Origin: Trebonia sp964581815
GTDB taxonomy: Bacteria; Actinomycetota; Actinomycetes; Streptosporangiales; Streptosporangiaceae
Assembly: GCA_964581815.1 (NCBI GenBank)
Contig: CAZORE010000022.1
Span: 12,020 to 76,019, forward strand
Direction: 5' to 3'
DNA: 64,000 bases
In this document: positions 39,622 through 48,942 of the stretch, one piece after another
How positions within the stretch are numbered: the stretch's first letter is position 1
Layout of the letters: the number at the start of each line of letters is the position of its first letter
Program-made: the position numbers and the translations under genes
Notes under the pieces: model-generated
What the model was told of the DNA's origin: nothing
Databases searched by the model: none
What the model saw: only the letters and a program-made list of their open reading frames with translations

Positions 39622-40956
39622 TTAGCTGGCCGCCGGGTTGTCGACCTGCGCGAGGAAGAGCGGCTCACCGGTCGCCTTGGCCGAGACGAGCATCAGGTAC
39701 GGTCGGTCGAACTGCACGGTGACCGGGTCGTACTCCGCCGAGGCCGGGTAGACGCCAACGGCGGCCGCCGCGGCGCCGACCGTGCCCTTCTCGCCCACCT
39801 GGAGCGTCGCCGCCTGCTGGACGAACGCCAGCTCGCCCGCCTTGAGTGACAGCCCGGTGAAGTCCGCCGCGCCCGTGAACGCCTGCCCCATGCCGAGCCC
39901 GGTGAGCACGGCCTTCATGTCTCCCGTCTGGCCGTTCACGGCGAGGTTCACCTTGGGCAGGTAGACCGTCGCGAGGTTACCGGGACGGCCCGCGTATCCC
40001 GGCTGTGCCCCGGTGCCCTCGGCGTTCAGCGAGGCGGTGATCGACGCCAGCCCCGCCTGCGTGGGCAGCGCGCAGGACCCGGACCCGGCGGGCGGCAGGA
40101 GCGCGGTCATCGTCAGCTTCCCGCCCGCGTACGGCAGCGAGACCGCGGTCCACCCGCCGGACTTGGCGTAAAGGAAACCGACGCCGTTCAGGTAGGACGC
40201 GGTGACTTTCTGCCCACCCGCCGTCGTGAACGGGTCAGGCATCGTCTTGTTCGGATCGAACGGCGCCGTCCACTTCGCGTCCAGGTACAGCGCGGAGGTC
40301 AGCACCCAGCCGACGCCGGTGAGCATGCCGGGCGACACCAGGTTGCTGATGTGCCCGCGGGTGTCGGCCGCGATCAGCTGGTTGATGTCGCTGGCCGCCT
40401 TCGCCGGGTCGGTGAGGAACGGCGCCCTGGCCACCCCGGCGCCGTACCCGGTCGCCACCGCGTTGAGGTAGGCGGCCAGCGGCGGCAGCGACGGGTCGGC
40501 CCACACCTGGTTGCTCGCATGAAGCGTGACGCCCGGCCCGTTCAGTCCGGTTAGCGCGGCCGAGCGTGCCTGCAGCCCGGCGGCGAGCGCCGTGGCGTCG
40601 CCGGCCGGCAGGTGCAGCACGGCGGCCATCTGGGCGGCGGTCGCCCCGCGCGCCCCCAGGTACGCCAGGCCGAGCGCGCTGGCCAGGGTGGACGGGGAGA
40701 ACACCAGGTTCTGCCCGGGATACTGCGCGCACCAGGCGCGCAGCACGTCGAGCCCGAACGCGGTGTCCGCCGCGCCGAGCGGCTGCGGGTCCGCGGCCGG
40801 CTCGGTCGCCGCCACGCCCTTGATGACCGCCACCTCGGGCACGGTCACCGGAGGCCGGGCGGCGGTGCCGCACCCGGCCAGGGCCGCCGCCAGGCCGGCG
40901 CCAGTGAGTACCGCACGAGCGAGTACCGCGCGCGAGATCCTGCTCCCAAGTCCCAT
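39622..40956 (-). CDS. Lipoprotein serpin (serine/cysteine protease inhibitor)
   Basis: A 444-residue protein. The lipobox LAAALAGC lies within the first 33 residues, so it is probably tethered outside the membrane. The serpin fold is clear: FGLDVLRAWCAQYPGQNLVFSPSTLASALGLAYLGARGATAAQM, INQLIAADTRGHISNLV, VLTSALYLDAKWTAPFDPNKT, LPKVNLAVNG and VQFDRPYLMLVSAKATGEPLFLAQVDNP. The hinge EKGTVGAAAAAVGVYPAS is small-residue-rich, as in inhibitory serpins. The target protease cannot be predicted. ATG at 40956 is the start that gives the signal peptide directly. Confidence 0.92.
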   Translation of the reverse strand: MGLGSRISRAVLARAVLTGAGLAAALAGCGTAARPPVTVPEVAVIKGVAATEPAADPQPLGAADTAFGLDVLRAWCAQYPGQNLVFSPSTLASALGLAYLGARGATAAQMAAVLHLPAGDATALAAGLQARSAALTGLNGPGVTLHASNQVWADPSLPPLAAYLNAVATGYGAGVARAPFLTDPAKAASDINQLIAADTRGHISNLVSPGMLTGVGWVLTSALYLDAKWTAPFDPNKTMPDPFTTAGGQKVTASYLNGVGFLYAKSGGWTAVSLPYAGGKLTMTALLPPAGSGSCALPTQAGLASITASLNAEGTGAQPGYAGRPGNLATVYLPKVNLAVNGQTGDMKAVLTGLGMGQAFTGAADFTGLSLKAGELAFVQQAATLQVGEKGTVGAAAAAVGVYPASAEYDPVTVQFDRPYLMLVSAKATGEPLFLAQVDNPAAS

Positions 40957-41161
40957 GCCGTTTGGACGCCGCCGCGCCGCGAACGGTTCCACGGGTCGCG
41001 GCACGGAGTGAACGCCCTCGTTCCGGCTCACCGGGAAGCGATGCGGCGCCGTCGCCGTCCGTGGCGCGCGGCCCGCGCCGCCGGCGGGCACTGGCTGCCG
41101 CGCGAGGCAGGCCTCTATCCTTAGGAGCGCGATAGCACAACCACGATGACGGAGGCGCCGC

Positions 41162-42178
41162 ATGGCCAGCCTGATGCGCGCGCTGATCATCGACGGCACC
41201 AAGTCGGCGAGCGTGCGCCACGTCCCGGTGCCGGCTCCCGGGCCCGGCCAGGTCCTGGTCGACGTGCACCGCGCCGGGATCTGCGGCACCGACGTCGAGC
41301 TGTTCACGCGGGAGCTCGCCTACTTCGACCAGGGCAAGTCGTCGTTCCCGCTGTGCCCGGGCCACGAATGGTGCGGCACCGTGTCCGCGACCGGGGCGGG
41401 CGTGGACGAGCGCTGGGCGGGCGCGCGGGTCACCGGGGACACCATGCTCGGCTGCGGCCGCTGCCGCCGGTGCGCGTCGGGGCGGCACCACGTGTGCGCG
41501 GACCGCAGCGAGATCGGCATCACCGGCTGGCCAGGCGCCCTGGCGGAGAAGCTGCTCGTGCCGGCCGGCCGCCTGTACCGGCTGCCGGACGAGGTCGACG
41601 ACCGGGCCGGCGCGCTGGTGGAACCGGGCGGGAACGCGTGGCGGGCGGTGGCGGCCGCGCACGCGGGACCGGGCAAGCGGCTGCTGATCTGGGGGCCGGG
41701 CAGCATCGGGCTGCTCGCGACGGCCTTCGCGCGCGCCGCGGGCGCGGAGGTGCACGTGGCCGGCCTCGACTCCCGCCGCGACGACCTGGCCAGGAGCCTC
41801 GGCGCGGCGCGCTGCTTCACCGCCGCGGACCCGCCGCAGGGCTACTACGACGCGGTCATCGACTGCACCGGCGGTGAAGCGGTCCCCGCCCTCGCCTTGC
41901 GGTTCACCGAGCCGGGCGGCCGGATCGTCTATGTCGGCCTGTCGCGGCGGCCGAGCCTGGTCGACAGCCGGGAGATCGCGCTGAACGACATCACGGCGGT
42001 GGGCATACTCGGCGCGTCGGCCGGCCTGGCGCCCGCCATCGAGCACTACGCGGACGGCCGGGTCGCCCCTGGAGTGCTCGCCCAGGTACTCGTCGGCCTG
42101 GACCGCGCGGCGGAGGCCCTCGCCGGGCAGCTTGACACCGGCGCCGGAACCAAGATCCACATCGACCCGCGGCGGTAA
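41162..42178 (+). CDS. Zinc-dependent medium-chain alcohol/polyol dehydrogenase
   Basis: A 338-residue MDR enzyme. Catalytic zinc ligands are in GICGTDVELF and CPGHEWCG. The structural zinc Cys cluster CGRCRRCASGRHHVC is complete. NAD(P)-binding LLIWGPGSIGLLATAFARAAGAEV follows. It is closest in layout to sorbitol/threonine dehydrogenase-like proteins; the substrate is unknown. ATG at 41162 has GACGGAGG upstream. It is divergent from the serpin gene. Confidence 0.9.
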   Translation: MASLMRALIIDGTKSASVRHVPVPAPGPGQVLVDVHRAGICGTDVELFTRELAYFDQGKSSFPLCPGHEWCGTVSATGAGVDERWAGARVTGDTMLGCGRCRRCASGRHHVCADRSEIGITGWPGALAEKLLVPAGRLYRLPDEVDDRAGALVEPGGNAWRAVAAAHAGPGKRLLIWGPGSIGLLATAFARAAGAEVHVAGLDSRRDDLARSLGAARCFTAADPPQGYYDAVIDCTGGEAVPALALRFTEPGGRIVYVGLSRRPSLVDSREIALNDITAVGILGASAGLAPAIEHYADGRVAPGVLAQVLVGLDRAAEALAGQLDTGAGTKIHIDPRR

Positions 42179-42185
42179 CGCCGCC

Positions 42186-43403
42186 TCAGCTCCCGGCCGG
42201 CGGCTTGACCTGCAGCTCGCCGCCGCCGGTGCTGACCGTGATGGTGCTGGCCGCCGTCGGGCTGACCGGCACCGACACCAGCTCGGGCCCGTCGGCGGAC
42301 TCGGCGGTGACCGCGTACGGGCCACCGGGCAGCACCAGGACCGCGTCGCCGCTGGCGGTGGTGACCTGAACGGACTGGGGCGCCGTGGTGAAGCTCATCC
42401 AGGCGGAGCCGCCTTCAGTGGTTACCCGTGCGGTCCCGGACGCGACACCGCTCGCGTTGAAGGAGCCGCTGCCCGTGTCGGCGAAGAGCGGGCCGGTGAG
42501 CCCGTCGACCTGCAGCGACCCGCCGCTGGTGGTGGCGCTCAGCGGCCCGTCGACTGACCGGGCGACGACGTCGCCGCTGCCCGAGTCCACGGTGGCTCCG
42601 CGCGCGCCCGCGATGTTGACGCTGCCGCCCGCGGACGTGACGTTCAGCGTGCCGAGCACCGCGCTGGCGCTGACGGGGCCGCTGCCCGAGTCGAGCGTGG
42701 CGCTGCCGGTGCCGTGCACGTCGATGCGGCCGCCCGCGCTGGTAATGTTCAGCGTCCCGGGGATCCCGCTGGCCGAGACATTGCCGCTGCCGGAGTCCAG
42801 GCTGGCGCTGCCCGCGCCGGACGCGGTGATGTCGCCGCCCTCGGAGGTGACGGTGAGCAGCCCCTGCACGTCGCTCGCGGTGACCGAGCCGCTGGATGAG
42901 TCGATGTCCGCGGCGGCCACGCCGGAGACGCTCACCGGGCCGCCATCGCTTGACGCGCTGACCGTGACGGCCGGGAAGCTCGCCGGGACGATGACGGCGA
43001 AGCCGACCGAGCAGCCGCCATTCTGGCACGACGGCGCGTCGAGGGTGAGGTCGCCGTGATCGACCCTCGCCCGCACCACGGGCGGGCCGCCCGGCTTGCC
43101 GAAGCCGATCGTCTCGGTGACCGTGACCTGGTTGACCGAACCGCGGTACACCTGGACGGGTGCACCGTAGCTGTTCACGGTCAGGCTGCTGACCTCGCCG
43201 TTAGCGACGACGACGGTCCGGGTCGGCATGGCGCTTTGCGCGAACCCGCCGCCGTCATCGGGATTCCCCGATCTGATGCTGATCCCAGCGATCAGCGTGG
43301 TGCCCACCAGGATGGTGGCGACGCCGGACAGGTACCAGATCCAGCGCCCGCGCGGCGCGGGCGGGCGGGCGGGTGCGGTTTCAGGTGCGGTTATCTGTTG
43401 CAT
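42186..43403 (-). CDS. DUF4097-family membrane-anchored beta-repeat protein
   Basis: A 405-residue protein with one N-terminal transmembrane helix (WIWYLSGVATILVGTTLIAGISI). A long extracytoplasmic beta-solenoid follows, made of repeats of the form TVxSxGGxxxxSGxxGSxxLDSGSGxVxAS, typical of DUF4097/LiaG-like proteins. Its start overlaps the end of the histidine kinase gene by 13 bp, and both lie in one transcript. By analogy with Lia-type loci it may be a signalling or damage-sensing partner of the kinase; this is inference. Confidence 0.85.
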   Translation of the reverse strand: MQQITAPETAPARPPAPRGRWIWYLSGVATILVGTTLIAGISIRSGNPDDGGGFAQSAMPTRTVVVANGEVSSLTVNSYGAPVQVYRGSVNQVTVTETIGFGKPGGPPVVRARVDHGDLTLDAPSCQNGGCSVGFAVIVPASFPAVTVSASSDGGPVSVSGVAAADIDSSSGSVTASDVQGLLTVTSEGGDITASGAGSASLDSGSGNVSASGIPGTLNITSAGGRIDVHGTGSATLDSGSGPVSASAVLGTLNVTSAGGSVNIAGARGATVDSGSGDVVARSVDGPLSATTSGGSLQVDGLTGPLFADTGSGSFNASGVASGTARVTTEGGSAWMSFTTAPQSVQVTTASGDAVLVLPGGPYAVTAESADGPELVSVPVSPTAASTITVSTGGGELQVKPPAGS

Positions 43404-44698
43404 GGCAGGTCCACCGTCAGCAGGGTCGGCCCGCCGGGCGGGCTGTCGATTTCGAAGGTGCCGTCGACGGAGGCGGCCCGCCTGGCCAGGCCGGCCAGGC
43501 CGGTGCCCCGGGCCGGGTCGGCGCCGCCCACCCCGTCGTCGGTGACGATCACGTGCAGCCGGTCGCCCGACCGCTGGACGAACACCGCGGCCTCGGTGGC
43601 CTGAGCGTGCTTGATGATGTTGGAGAGCCCCTCGGATACCACGAAGTACGCGACCGCCTCGATCACCGGCGCCGGACGGCGCTGCAGGTCCACGGTCAGC
43701 CGGCACGGGATCGGCGTCCTGGCCACGATCCCGGACAGGGCGGCGTCAAGGCCGCGGTCCTCGAGGACCGCCGGGTGCAGGCCGCGGATGAGGTCGCGCA
43801 GCTCGGCGAGGGCGGCCTTTGCCTCCTCGTGTGCCTCGGCGATCGCCTGGTTCGCCTGCTCGGCGTCGCCCGCCTGGGCCCGGGCCATGCCCAGGTTCAT
43901 GGCCAGCGACACCAGCCGCTGCTGCGTGCCGTCGTGCAGGTCGCGCTCCAGGCGGCGCCGCTCGGCGTCCGCCGCGTCGACCACGCCGGCCCGCGTCTGG
44001 GTGAGCTGCTCCACGCGGTGCTCAAGCTCCTCGGCGCGGCTCGGGCCGAGCAGCGCCCGGCCCGCCCGCGCGTCGAGCGAGGCGACCAGGCTGGTCAGCC
44101 AGGGAGCGGCGAACAGTCCGGCGAGGCCGGCGAGCACCAGGACGAACCCGAACGGTTTATGGCCGGACGTCGCCCCGTACGTGGCCCGGTAGAACAGGCT
44201 GTCCGGCCGCAGCGCCCATGCGTAGGCGTAAACGAGCCCGAAGACGGCGCCGGCCAGCCACACGCCGACGGCGACGATCGCCGCGCAGGCGATCAGCGGC
44301 CCGGCGAGCAGGTGATAGGCGACCTGCCGCCAGGTCGACTGCGCGCGGAGCGCGGCCACGACCCCGCCCAGGCTCAGCTGGCCGGGCGGCCGCGGTGGCG
44401 GCATGTCCACCCCGGCGGACCGCAGCCGGTGCGTCTGCACCCGGGTCAAGACGGGTACGAGCACCAGCGCGGCGACCGCGCTCCCCAGGATCGCTGCCAG
44501 CCACCGGCTGCCGTTCCAGCCTCCCTCTGACTGCAGCTCCCCGTTGACCAGCAGGGTCAGCAGCAGCCAGGGGATGAGCTGCACCGGGATGCCGCCGGCC
44601 GCGAGGATGGCCTGGCTCCAGGCGCGTGGCGACCACGGCACGCGGCGCGGCGGCGGGGGGCCTTGCGCCGTCCGCTGCTTGTCGACCGTCATGTCCAT
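43391..44698 (-). CDS. NarL-type sensor histidine kinase
   Basis: A 435-residue kinase. About five N-terminal membrane helices (for example WSQAILAAGGIPVQLIPWLLLTLLVNG and LVLAGLAGLFAAPWLTSLVA) are followed by a coiled region and a HisKA_3 H-box AERRRLERDLHDGTQQRLVSLA. The HATPase has ISNIIKHAQ-type text (LSNIIKHAQATEAAV), DDGVGG and GTGLAGLARR. The response regulator partner is probably the one at 48186, beyond the divergent ABC genes. The start is Met at 44698, with Met at 44692 as an alternative. Confidence 0.9.
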   Translation of the reverse strand: MDMTVDKQRTAQGPPPPRRVPWSPRAWSQAILAAGGIPVQLIPWLLLTLLVNGELQSEGGWNGSRWLAAILGSAVAALVLVPVLTRVQTHRLRSAGVDMPPPRPPGQLSLGGVVAALRAQSTWRQVAYHLLAGPLIACAAIVAVGVWLAGAVFGLVYAYAWALRPDSLFYRATYGATSGHKPFGFVLVLAGLAGLFAAPWLTSLVASLDARAGRALLGPSRAEELEHRVEQLTQTRAGVVDAADAERRRLERDLHDGTQQRLVSLAMNLGMARAQAGDAEQANQAIAEAHEEAKAALAELRDLIRGLHPAVLEDRGLDAALSGIVARTPIPCRLTVDLQRRPAPVIEAVAYFVVSEGLSNIIKHAQATEAAVFVQRSGDRLHVIVTDDGVGGADPARGTGLAGLARRAASVDGTFEIDSPPGGPTLLTVDLPCNR

Positions 44699-44958
44699 GG
44701 CACTCACGGTATTCGCCCTGCCCAGGGGCTGGCCATACAGCGTGGTCCCGTCCGGTGGTGAAGCTGGCTGCACCCCCGATTCGGAGGTCTCGGCTACTGT
44801 GCGCGACCGCTGGTCGCTGGCATCGTTACCGCCGTGGCCGTCGCCGTACCCCGGTCGCGTCGCGCACCGCTCTGGCGCGCGCGGACAGGCGATGGCCACC
44901 GGGCGGCCCGGCCGGCCGTCCTGGCCGAGACTCATCCGCTCCGCTGAGAGGACTTCCG

Positions 44959-45684
44959 ATGAGAGCACAGCACTACGCGCACGGCACGCCGAGCGACGTG
45001 ATCAGGCTGGACGGGGTGACGAAGACCTACCAGGCGAGCACGCCGCCGGCGCTCGCCGATGTCACCCTGAGCGTGGCGGACGGCGAGGTGGCCGCGATCA
45101 TGGGCCCGTCCGGCAGCGGAAAGTCGACGCTGCTTAACCTGATCGCCGGCCTCGACAAGCCCACCACGGGCACGGTCAGCGTGGCCGGCCAGCGGATCGA
45201 CACCCTCGGTGAGGGGGCGCTCGCCCGGTTCCGCGCCCGCCACGTTGGCATCATCTTCCAGTTCTTCAACCTGCTCGACGACCTCACCGTCGCCGACAAC
45301 GTGCTGCTGCCCGCCCAGCTGGCCGGCGCCTCGCGGCGGCGGGCGCGGGCGCGCGCGGACGAGCTGCTGGCCAGGCTCGGCATCGACAAGCACCGCGACG
45401 AGTACCCGGCGCGGCTGTCCGGCGGCCAGCGGCAGCGCGTCGCGATCGCGCGGGCCCTGGTCAACTCGCCGGAGCTGCTGCTCGCCGACGAGCCGACCGG
45501 GGCGCTCGACACGGCCACCGGCCAGGAGATCGGCCGCCTGCTTAGCGAGCTGAACGCGGCGGGCCAGACCCTGGTGCTTGTCACCCACGACCCGGGGCTC
45601 GCGGCGCGGTACGCCGCCCGCACCATCCAGCTGGTGGACGGCCGCGTGGCCGGCCAGCCCGTGACGGCGGGGGCGCGGTCATGA
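44959..45684 (+). CDS. MacB/LolD-type ABC transporter ATP-binding protein
   Basis: A 241-residue ATPase with Walker A GPSGSGKST, Q-loop IIFQFFNLLDDLTVADNVLLPAQL, signature LSGGQRQRVAIARAL, Walker B LLLADEPTGALD and switch His in LVTHD. It pairs with the FtsX-like permease, whose ATG overlaps its stop. ATG at 44959 follows AGAGGA. Export of an antimicrobial or envelope lipid is the usual role of this pairing next to a two-component system. Confidence 0.93.
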   Translation: MRAQHYAHGTPSDVIRLDGVTKTYQASTPPALADVTLSVADGEVAAIMGPSGSGKSTLLNLIAGLDKPTTGTVSVAGQRIDTLGEGALARFRARHVGIIFQFFNLLDDLTVADNVLLPAQLAGASRRRARARADELLARLGIDKHRDEYPARLSGGQRQRVAIARALVNSPELLLADEPTGALDTATGQEIGRLLSELNAAGQTLVLVTHDPGLAARYAARTIQLVDGRVAGQPVTAGARS

Positions 45685-48155
45685 GCAGCGCCCCCGCGGC
45701 CACGGCCCGGTCGTCAAACACAGGGCCGTCAAGCACGGGCGGCGCCGGCCACCCGGCGCTCCGCCCGGGCGCCGGCCACTGGCTGAGCGTGGTGCGCACC
45801 GCGTCCGGCGGGGTGCTTCGGCACAAGGTGCAGGCCCTGGTGATTGTCTCGGTGCTGTTCATCGCGACCGCTTCTGCGACGCTCGGCCTGGCGCTGCTCA
45901 ACGCCAACAACTCCCCGTTCACCCGGGCGTTCGCCGCGCAGCGCGGCGCGGACGCCACGGTCACCGTGAACCCCGGCCGGGCGACCACCGCCCAGCTCAC
46001 GGCCACCGCACACGCCGCCGGGGTCACCGCCATGGCCGGGCCGTTCGCGGAGACGACCATCCCGCTCGAGTACCAGGGCTTCCCCACCGGCCCCACCACG
46101 ATCGTCGGTCGCTCCGCCCCCGGCGGCCCCGTCGATGACCTGGTGCTCACCGCCGGGCACTGGGCCGACGGGCCCGGCCAGCTCGTCCTCAACGGGAACC
46201 CGCAGTCAGGTAACAACATCGGGGTGCCACTTGGCGGCACCTTGACCGCGACCAGCCTGCCCGGCACGCCGGTGCTCACCGTGGTCGGCGTCGCCAGCTC
46301 GGTCACCAACACGGCCCAGGGCTGGGTCACCCCGGGCGAGCTGTCCAGCCTGCTCAAGGCGGGCAGCCCGCCAGCGGCCGAGTTGCTCTACCGGTTCACC
46401 AGCCAGGCGACAAGCGCGCAGCTGCGGGCCGACGTCGCGGCGGTCGGGAAGACACTGCCCGCCGGGACCATCAGCGACTGGGGCTCCTGGCTCAGCGCGC
46501 AGCAGTCTGAGGGCAGCAACGCAGCGATCATGGAGCCCTTCGTGGTCGCGTTCGCCCTCATCGGCCTGGTGATGGCGGTACTCATCGTCGGCAACGTGAT
46601 CAGCGGCGCGGTGATCGCGCAGTACCAGCGGATCGGCGTGCTGAAATCACTCGGCCTCACCCCGGCGCAGGTGGTGGCCGTCTACCTGACCAGGATCGGC
46701 TGGCCGGCCCTGATCGGCTGCCTGGCGGGCGTCGCCGGCGGGTACCTGCTCTCCCTTTCCGTGCTGCACCAGTCGGCCGAGGCCTACGGCGTCGGCAGCC
46801 AGCAGGCGCCGCTCTGGGCGCTGCTCCTCGCGCCGGCCGGCCTGCTCGCCATCACCCTGCTCGCCGCGCTCGGCCCGGCGCTGCGAGCCGGCCGGCTGTC
46901 CGCGGTGACGGCGATCGCCGCCGGGCGGGCGCCCGCCACGGGCCGCGGCTACGTCGTCCACCGGCTGGCCGCACGGCTCAACCTGCCGCGCCCGGTCAGC
47001 CTCGGCCTGGCCGCGCCGTTCTCCCGGCCCGCCCGTGCCCTGGTGACCCTCGCCGCGATCGCGTTCGGCGCCACCGCGGTGATCTTCGCGGCCGGGCTGC
47101 ACTCCTCGCTGAGCGACGCGCGGAACGCCCAGACCCTCGCCGCCACGGTCCCTGTCCTGGTCCAGCAGAACAACTTCGGGGCCGGGCCCAACCAGGCGCC
47201 CACCGGCGCCCAGATCGGTGCCGCGGCCGCGGCGGTCAGCGCGCAGCCGGGCACGGCGCATGAGAACGCCGAGTACGACGCGCCGGTCAAGGTGGTCGGC
47301 GTCGCGCAGGACGTGCGATCGACCGTTTTCGACGGGCCGAGCTCCTGGATGGGGTATGCGCTCATCTCCGGCCACTGGTACGACGCGCCCGGCGAGGTCG
47401 ACGTCAACACCAGGTTCCTGACCGACAGCGGACTCGCCGTCGGCGACACGGTCAGCGTCTACCCCACCGGGACGGCGACCGCCGGGGCCACCCCGGTCAC
47501 CGTGCGCATCGCGGGGGAGATCTTCGCCCCGTCGAGCCAGCCCCGCATGTACGCCGCCGCGCGGACCCTGCCGGGCGCGGCGGTGACCGATAACTTCTCG
47601 CAGTGGAACGTCGGCCTGGCCCCGGGCACCAGCACCGCGGCCTACAGCCAGGCGCTCAACACCAGGCTCGGCAGCGGCGCGGCCGGCGGCAGCCCCTTCA
47701 TGGCCGGGCCTGCGGATAACGGCGGGAAGTTCTACGCCGTCGCGATCGGCCTGATCGGCCTGCTCTCGCTGATGGTCGCGGTCGCCGCCGGGCTCGGCGT
47801 GCTGAACACGGTGCTGATGACGACCAGGGACCGGGTCCACGACCTCGGCGTCTTCAAGTCACTCGGCATGCGACCCGGCCAGGTGGTGATCATGGTGACC
47901 TGCTGGGTGGTCGGCCCGGCGCTGCTCGCCGGCGCTATCGCGGCACCCGCCGCCGTGCTGCTCAACACGGCGACCCTGCACGCGATGGCCGCCACCGCGC
48001 ACACCGGCGTCCCGGCCAGCTTCACCAACGTGTACCCGGTGCCCACGCTGGCCCTGCTGTCGCTCGCCGCGCTGGCCATCGCGGTGCTCGGCGCGCTGCT
48101 CCCGGCAACCTGGGCCGCCCGCTCCCGCCCGGCGACCGCGCTGCGCGCCGAGTAG
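45681..48155 (+). CDS. FtsX/MacB-type ABC transporter permease
   Basis: An 824-residue permease with two FtsX domains: an N-terminal helix, a large extracytoplasmic domain, a three-helix block around residues 280-410 (VVAFALIGLVMAVLIVGNVISG), a second ectodomain, and a final three-helix block (FYAVAIGLIGLLSLMVAVAAGLGVLNTVLM). VLKSLGLTPAQVVAVYLTR and VFKSLGMRPGQVVIMV are the two coupling-helix motifs. It overlaps the ATPase gene by 4 bp. Confidence 0.92.
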   Translation: MSSAPAATARSSNTGPSSTGGAGHPALRPGAGHWLSVVRTASGGVLRHKVQALVIVSVLFIATASATLGLALLNANNSPFTRAFAAQRGADATVTVNPGRATTAQLTATAHAAGVTAMAGPFAETTIPLEYQGFPTGPTTIVGRSAPGGPVDDLVLTAGHWADGPGQLVLNGNPQSGNNIGVPLGGTLTATSLPGTPVLTVVGVASSVTNTAQGWVTPGELSSLLKAGSPPAAELLYRFTSQATSAQLRADVAAVGKTLPAGTISDWGSWLSAQQSEGSNAAIMEPFVVAFALIGLVMAVLIVGNVISGAVIAQYQRIGVLKSLGLTPAQVVAVYLTRIGWPALIGCLAGVAGGYLLSLSVLHQSAEAYGVGSQQAPLWALLLAPAGLLAITLLAALGPALRAGRLSAVTAIAAGRAPATGRGYVVHRLAARLNLPRPVSLGLAAPFSRPARALVTLAAIAFGATAVIFAAGLHSSLSDARNAQTLAATVPVLVQQNNFGAGPNQAPTGAQIGAAAAAVSAQPGTAHENAEYDAPVKVVGVAQDVRSTVFDGPSSWMGYALISGHWYDAPGEVDVNTRFLTDSGLAVGDTVSVYPTGTATAGATPVTVRIAGEIFAPSSQPRMYAAARTLPGAAVTDNFSQWNVGLAPGTSTAAYSQALNTRLGSGAAGGSPFMAGPADNGGKFYAVAIGLIGLLSLMVAVAAGLGVLNTVLMTTRDRVHDLGVFKSLGMRPGQVVIMVTCWVVGPALLAGAIAAPAAVLLNTATLHAMAATAHTGVPASFTNVYPVPTLALLSLAALAIAVLGALLPATWAARSRPATALRAE

Positions 48156-48185
48156 CCAGACGGCCGCGAAGGTAAGGTGACGGGC

Positions 48186-48857
48186 ATGACGGGCGAGCAG
48201 CGGCTCCGGGTAGTGATCGGCGAGGACTCGGTGCTGCTGCTGGCCGGCCTGGTGAAGCTGCTTGAGAGCGCCGGGTTCGAGATCGCGGCGACGGCCGGCG
48301 ACGGGGACGCCCTCGTTGCGGCCGTCGCGCGCGAGCAGCCCGCCCTGGTGATCGCCGACGTGCGGATGCCCCCGACCCACACGGACGAGGGCATCCGGGC
48401 GGCGCTGACCATCCGCGGCCGCTGGCCGGACATCGCGATCCTCGTGCTGTCGCAGTACGTTGAGGAGCGGTACGCCGCCGACCTGCTGTCCGCGAACACC
48501 AGCAGCGTCGGCTACCTGCTCAAGGACCGGGTCGCTGACGTCACCGAGTTCCTTGAGGCGCTGCGCCGGGTCGCCGCGGGCGGGACCGCGCTCGACCCGG
48601 AGGTGGTGGCGCAGCTGCTGCTGCGCCGCGGCGCCGATCCCCTCACCGCGCTGACCCAGCGGGAGCGCGACGTGCTCGCCCTCATGGCGGAGGGCCGCTC
48701 CAACCCCGAGATCGCCGCCACCCTGGTCATCACGGAGAGCGCGGTCTCCAAGCACATCAACTCGATCTTCACCAAGCTCGGCCTGCACCAGGGCGACACC
48801 GGCCACCGCCGCGTCCTCGCCGTCCTCCGCTACCTCGGCGCCGCCCCCTCCGCCTAG
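48186..48857 (+). CDS. NarL/FixJ-type response regulator
   Basis: A 223-residue regulator. The receiver has acidic GEDS, phosphoacceptor Asp in LVIADVRMPP and Lys in YLLKDR. The C-terminal LuxR HTH is LTQRERDVLALMAEGRSNPEIAATLVITESAVSKHINSIFTKL. It lies 30 bp after the permease, so it is probably co-transcribed with the ABC genes and works with the divergently encoded kinase. An in-frame GTG at 48177 is an alternative start. Confidence 0.92.
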   Translation: MTGEQRLRVVIGEDSVLLLAGLVKLLESAGFEIAATAGDGDALVAAVAREQPALVIADVRMPPTHTDEGIRAALTIRGRWPDIAILVLSQYVEERYAADLLSANTSSVGYLLKDRVADVTEFLEALRRVAAGGTALDPEVVAQLLLRRGADPLTALTQRERDVLALMAEGRSNPEIAATLVITESAVSKHINSIFTKLGLHQGDTGHRRVLAVLRYLGAAPSA

Positions 48858-48942
48858 TCGCGTGCGGGCGACGCCTGGGCCGTCTTCGCGAAGCTGCTCA
48901 GCGGTGGGACCGCGACGTCGCCGGGGAAGGGAGAATGGGTGC

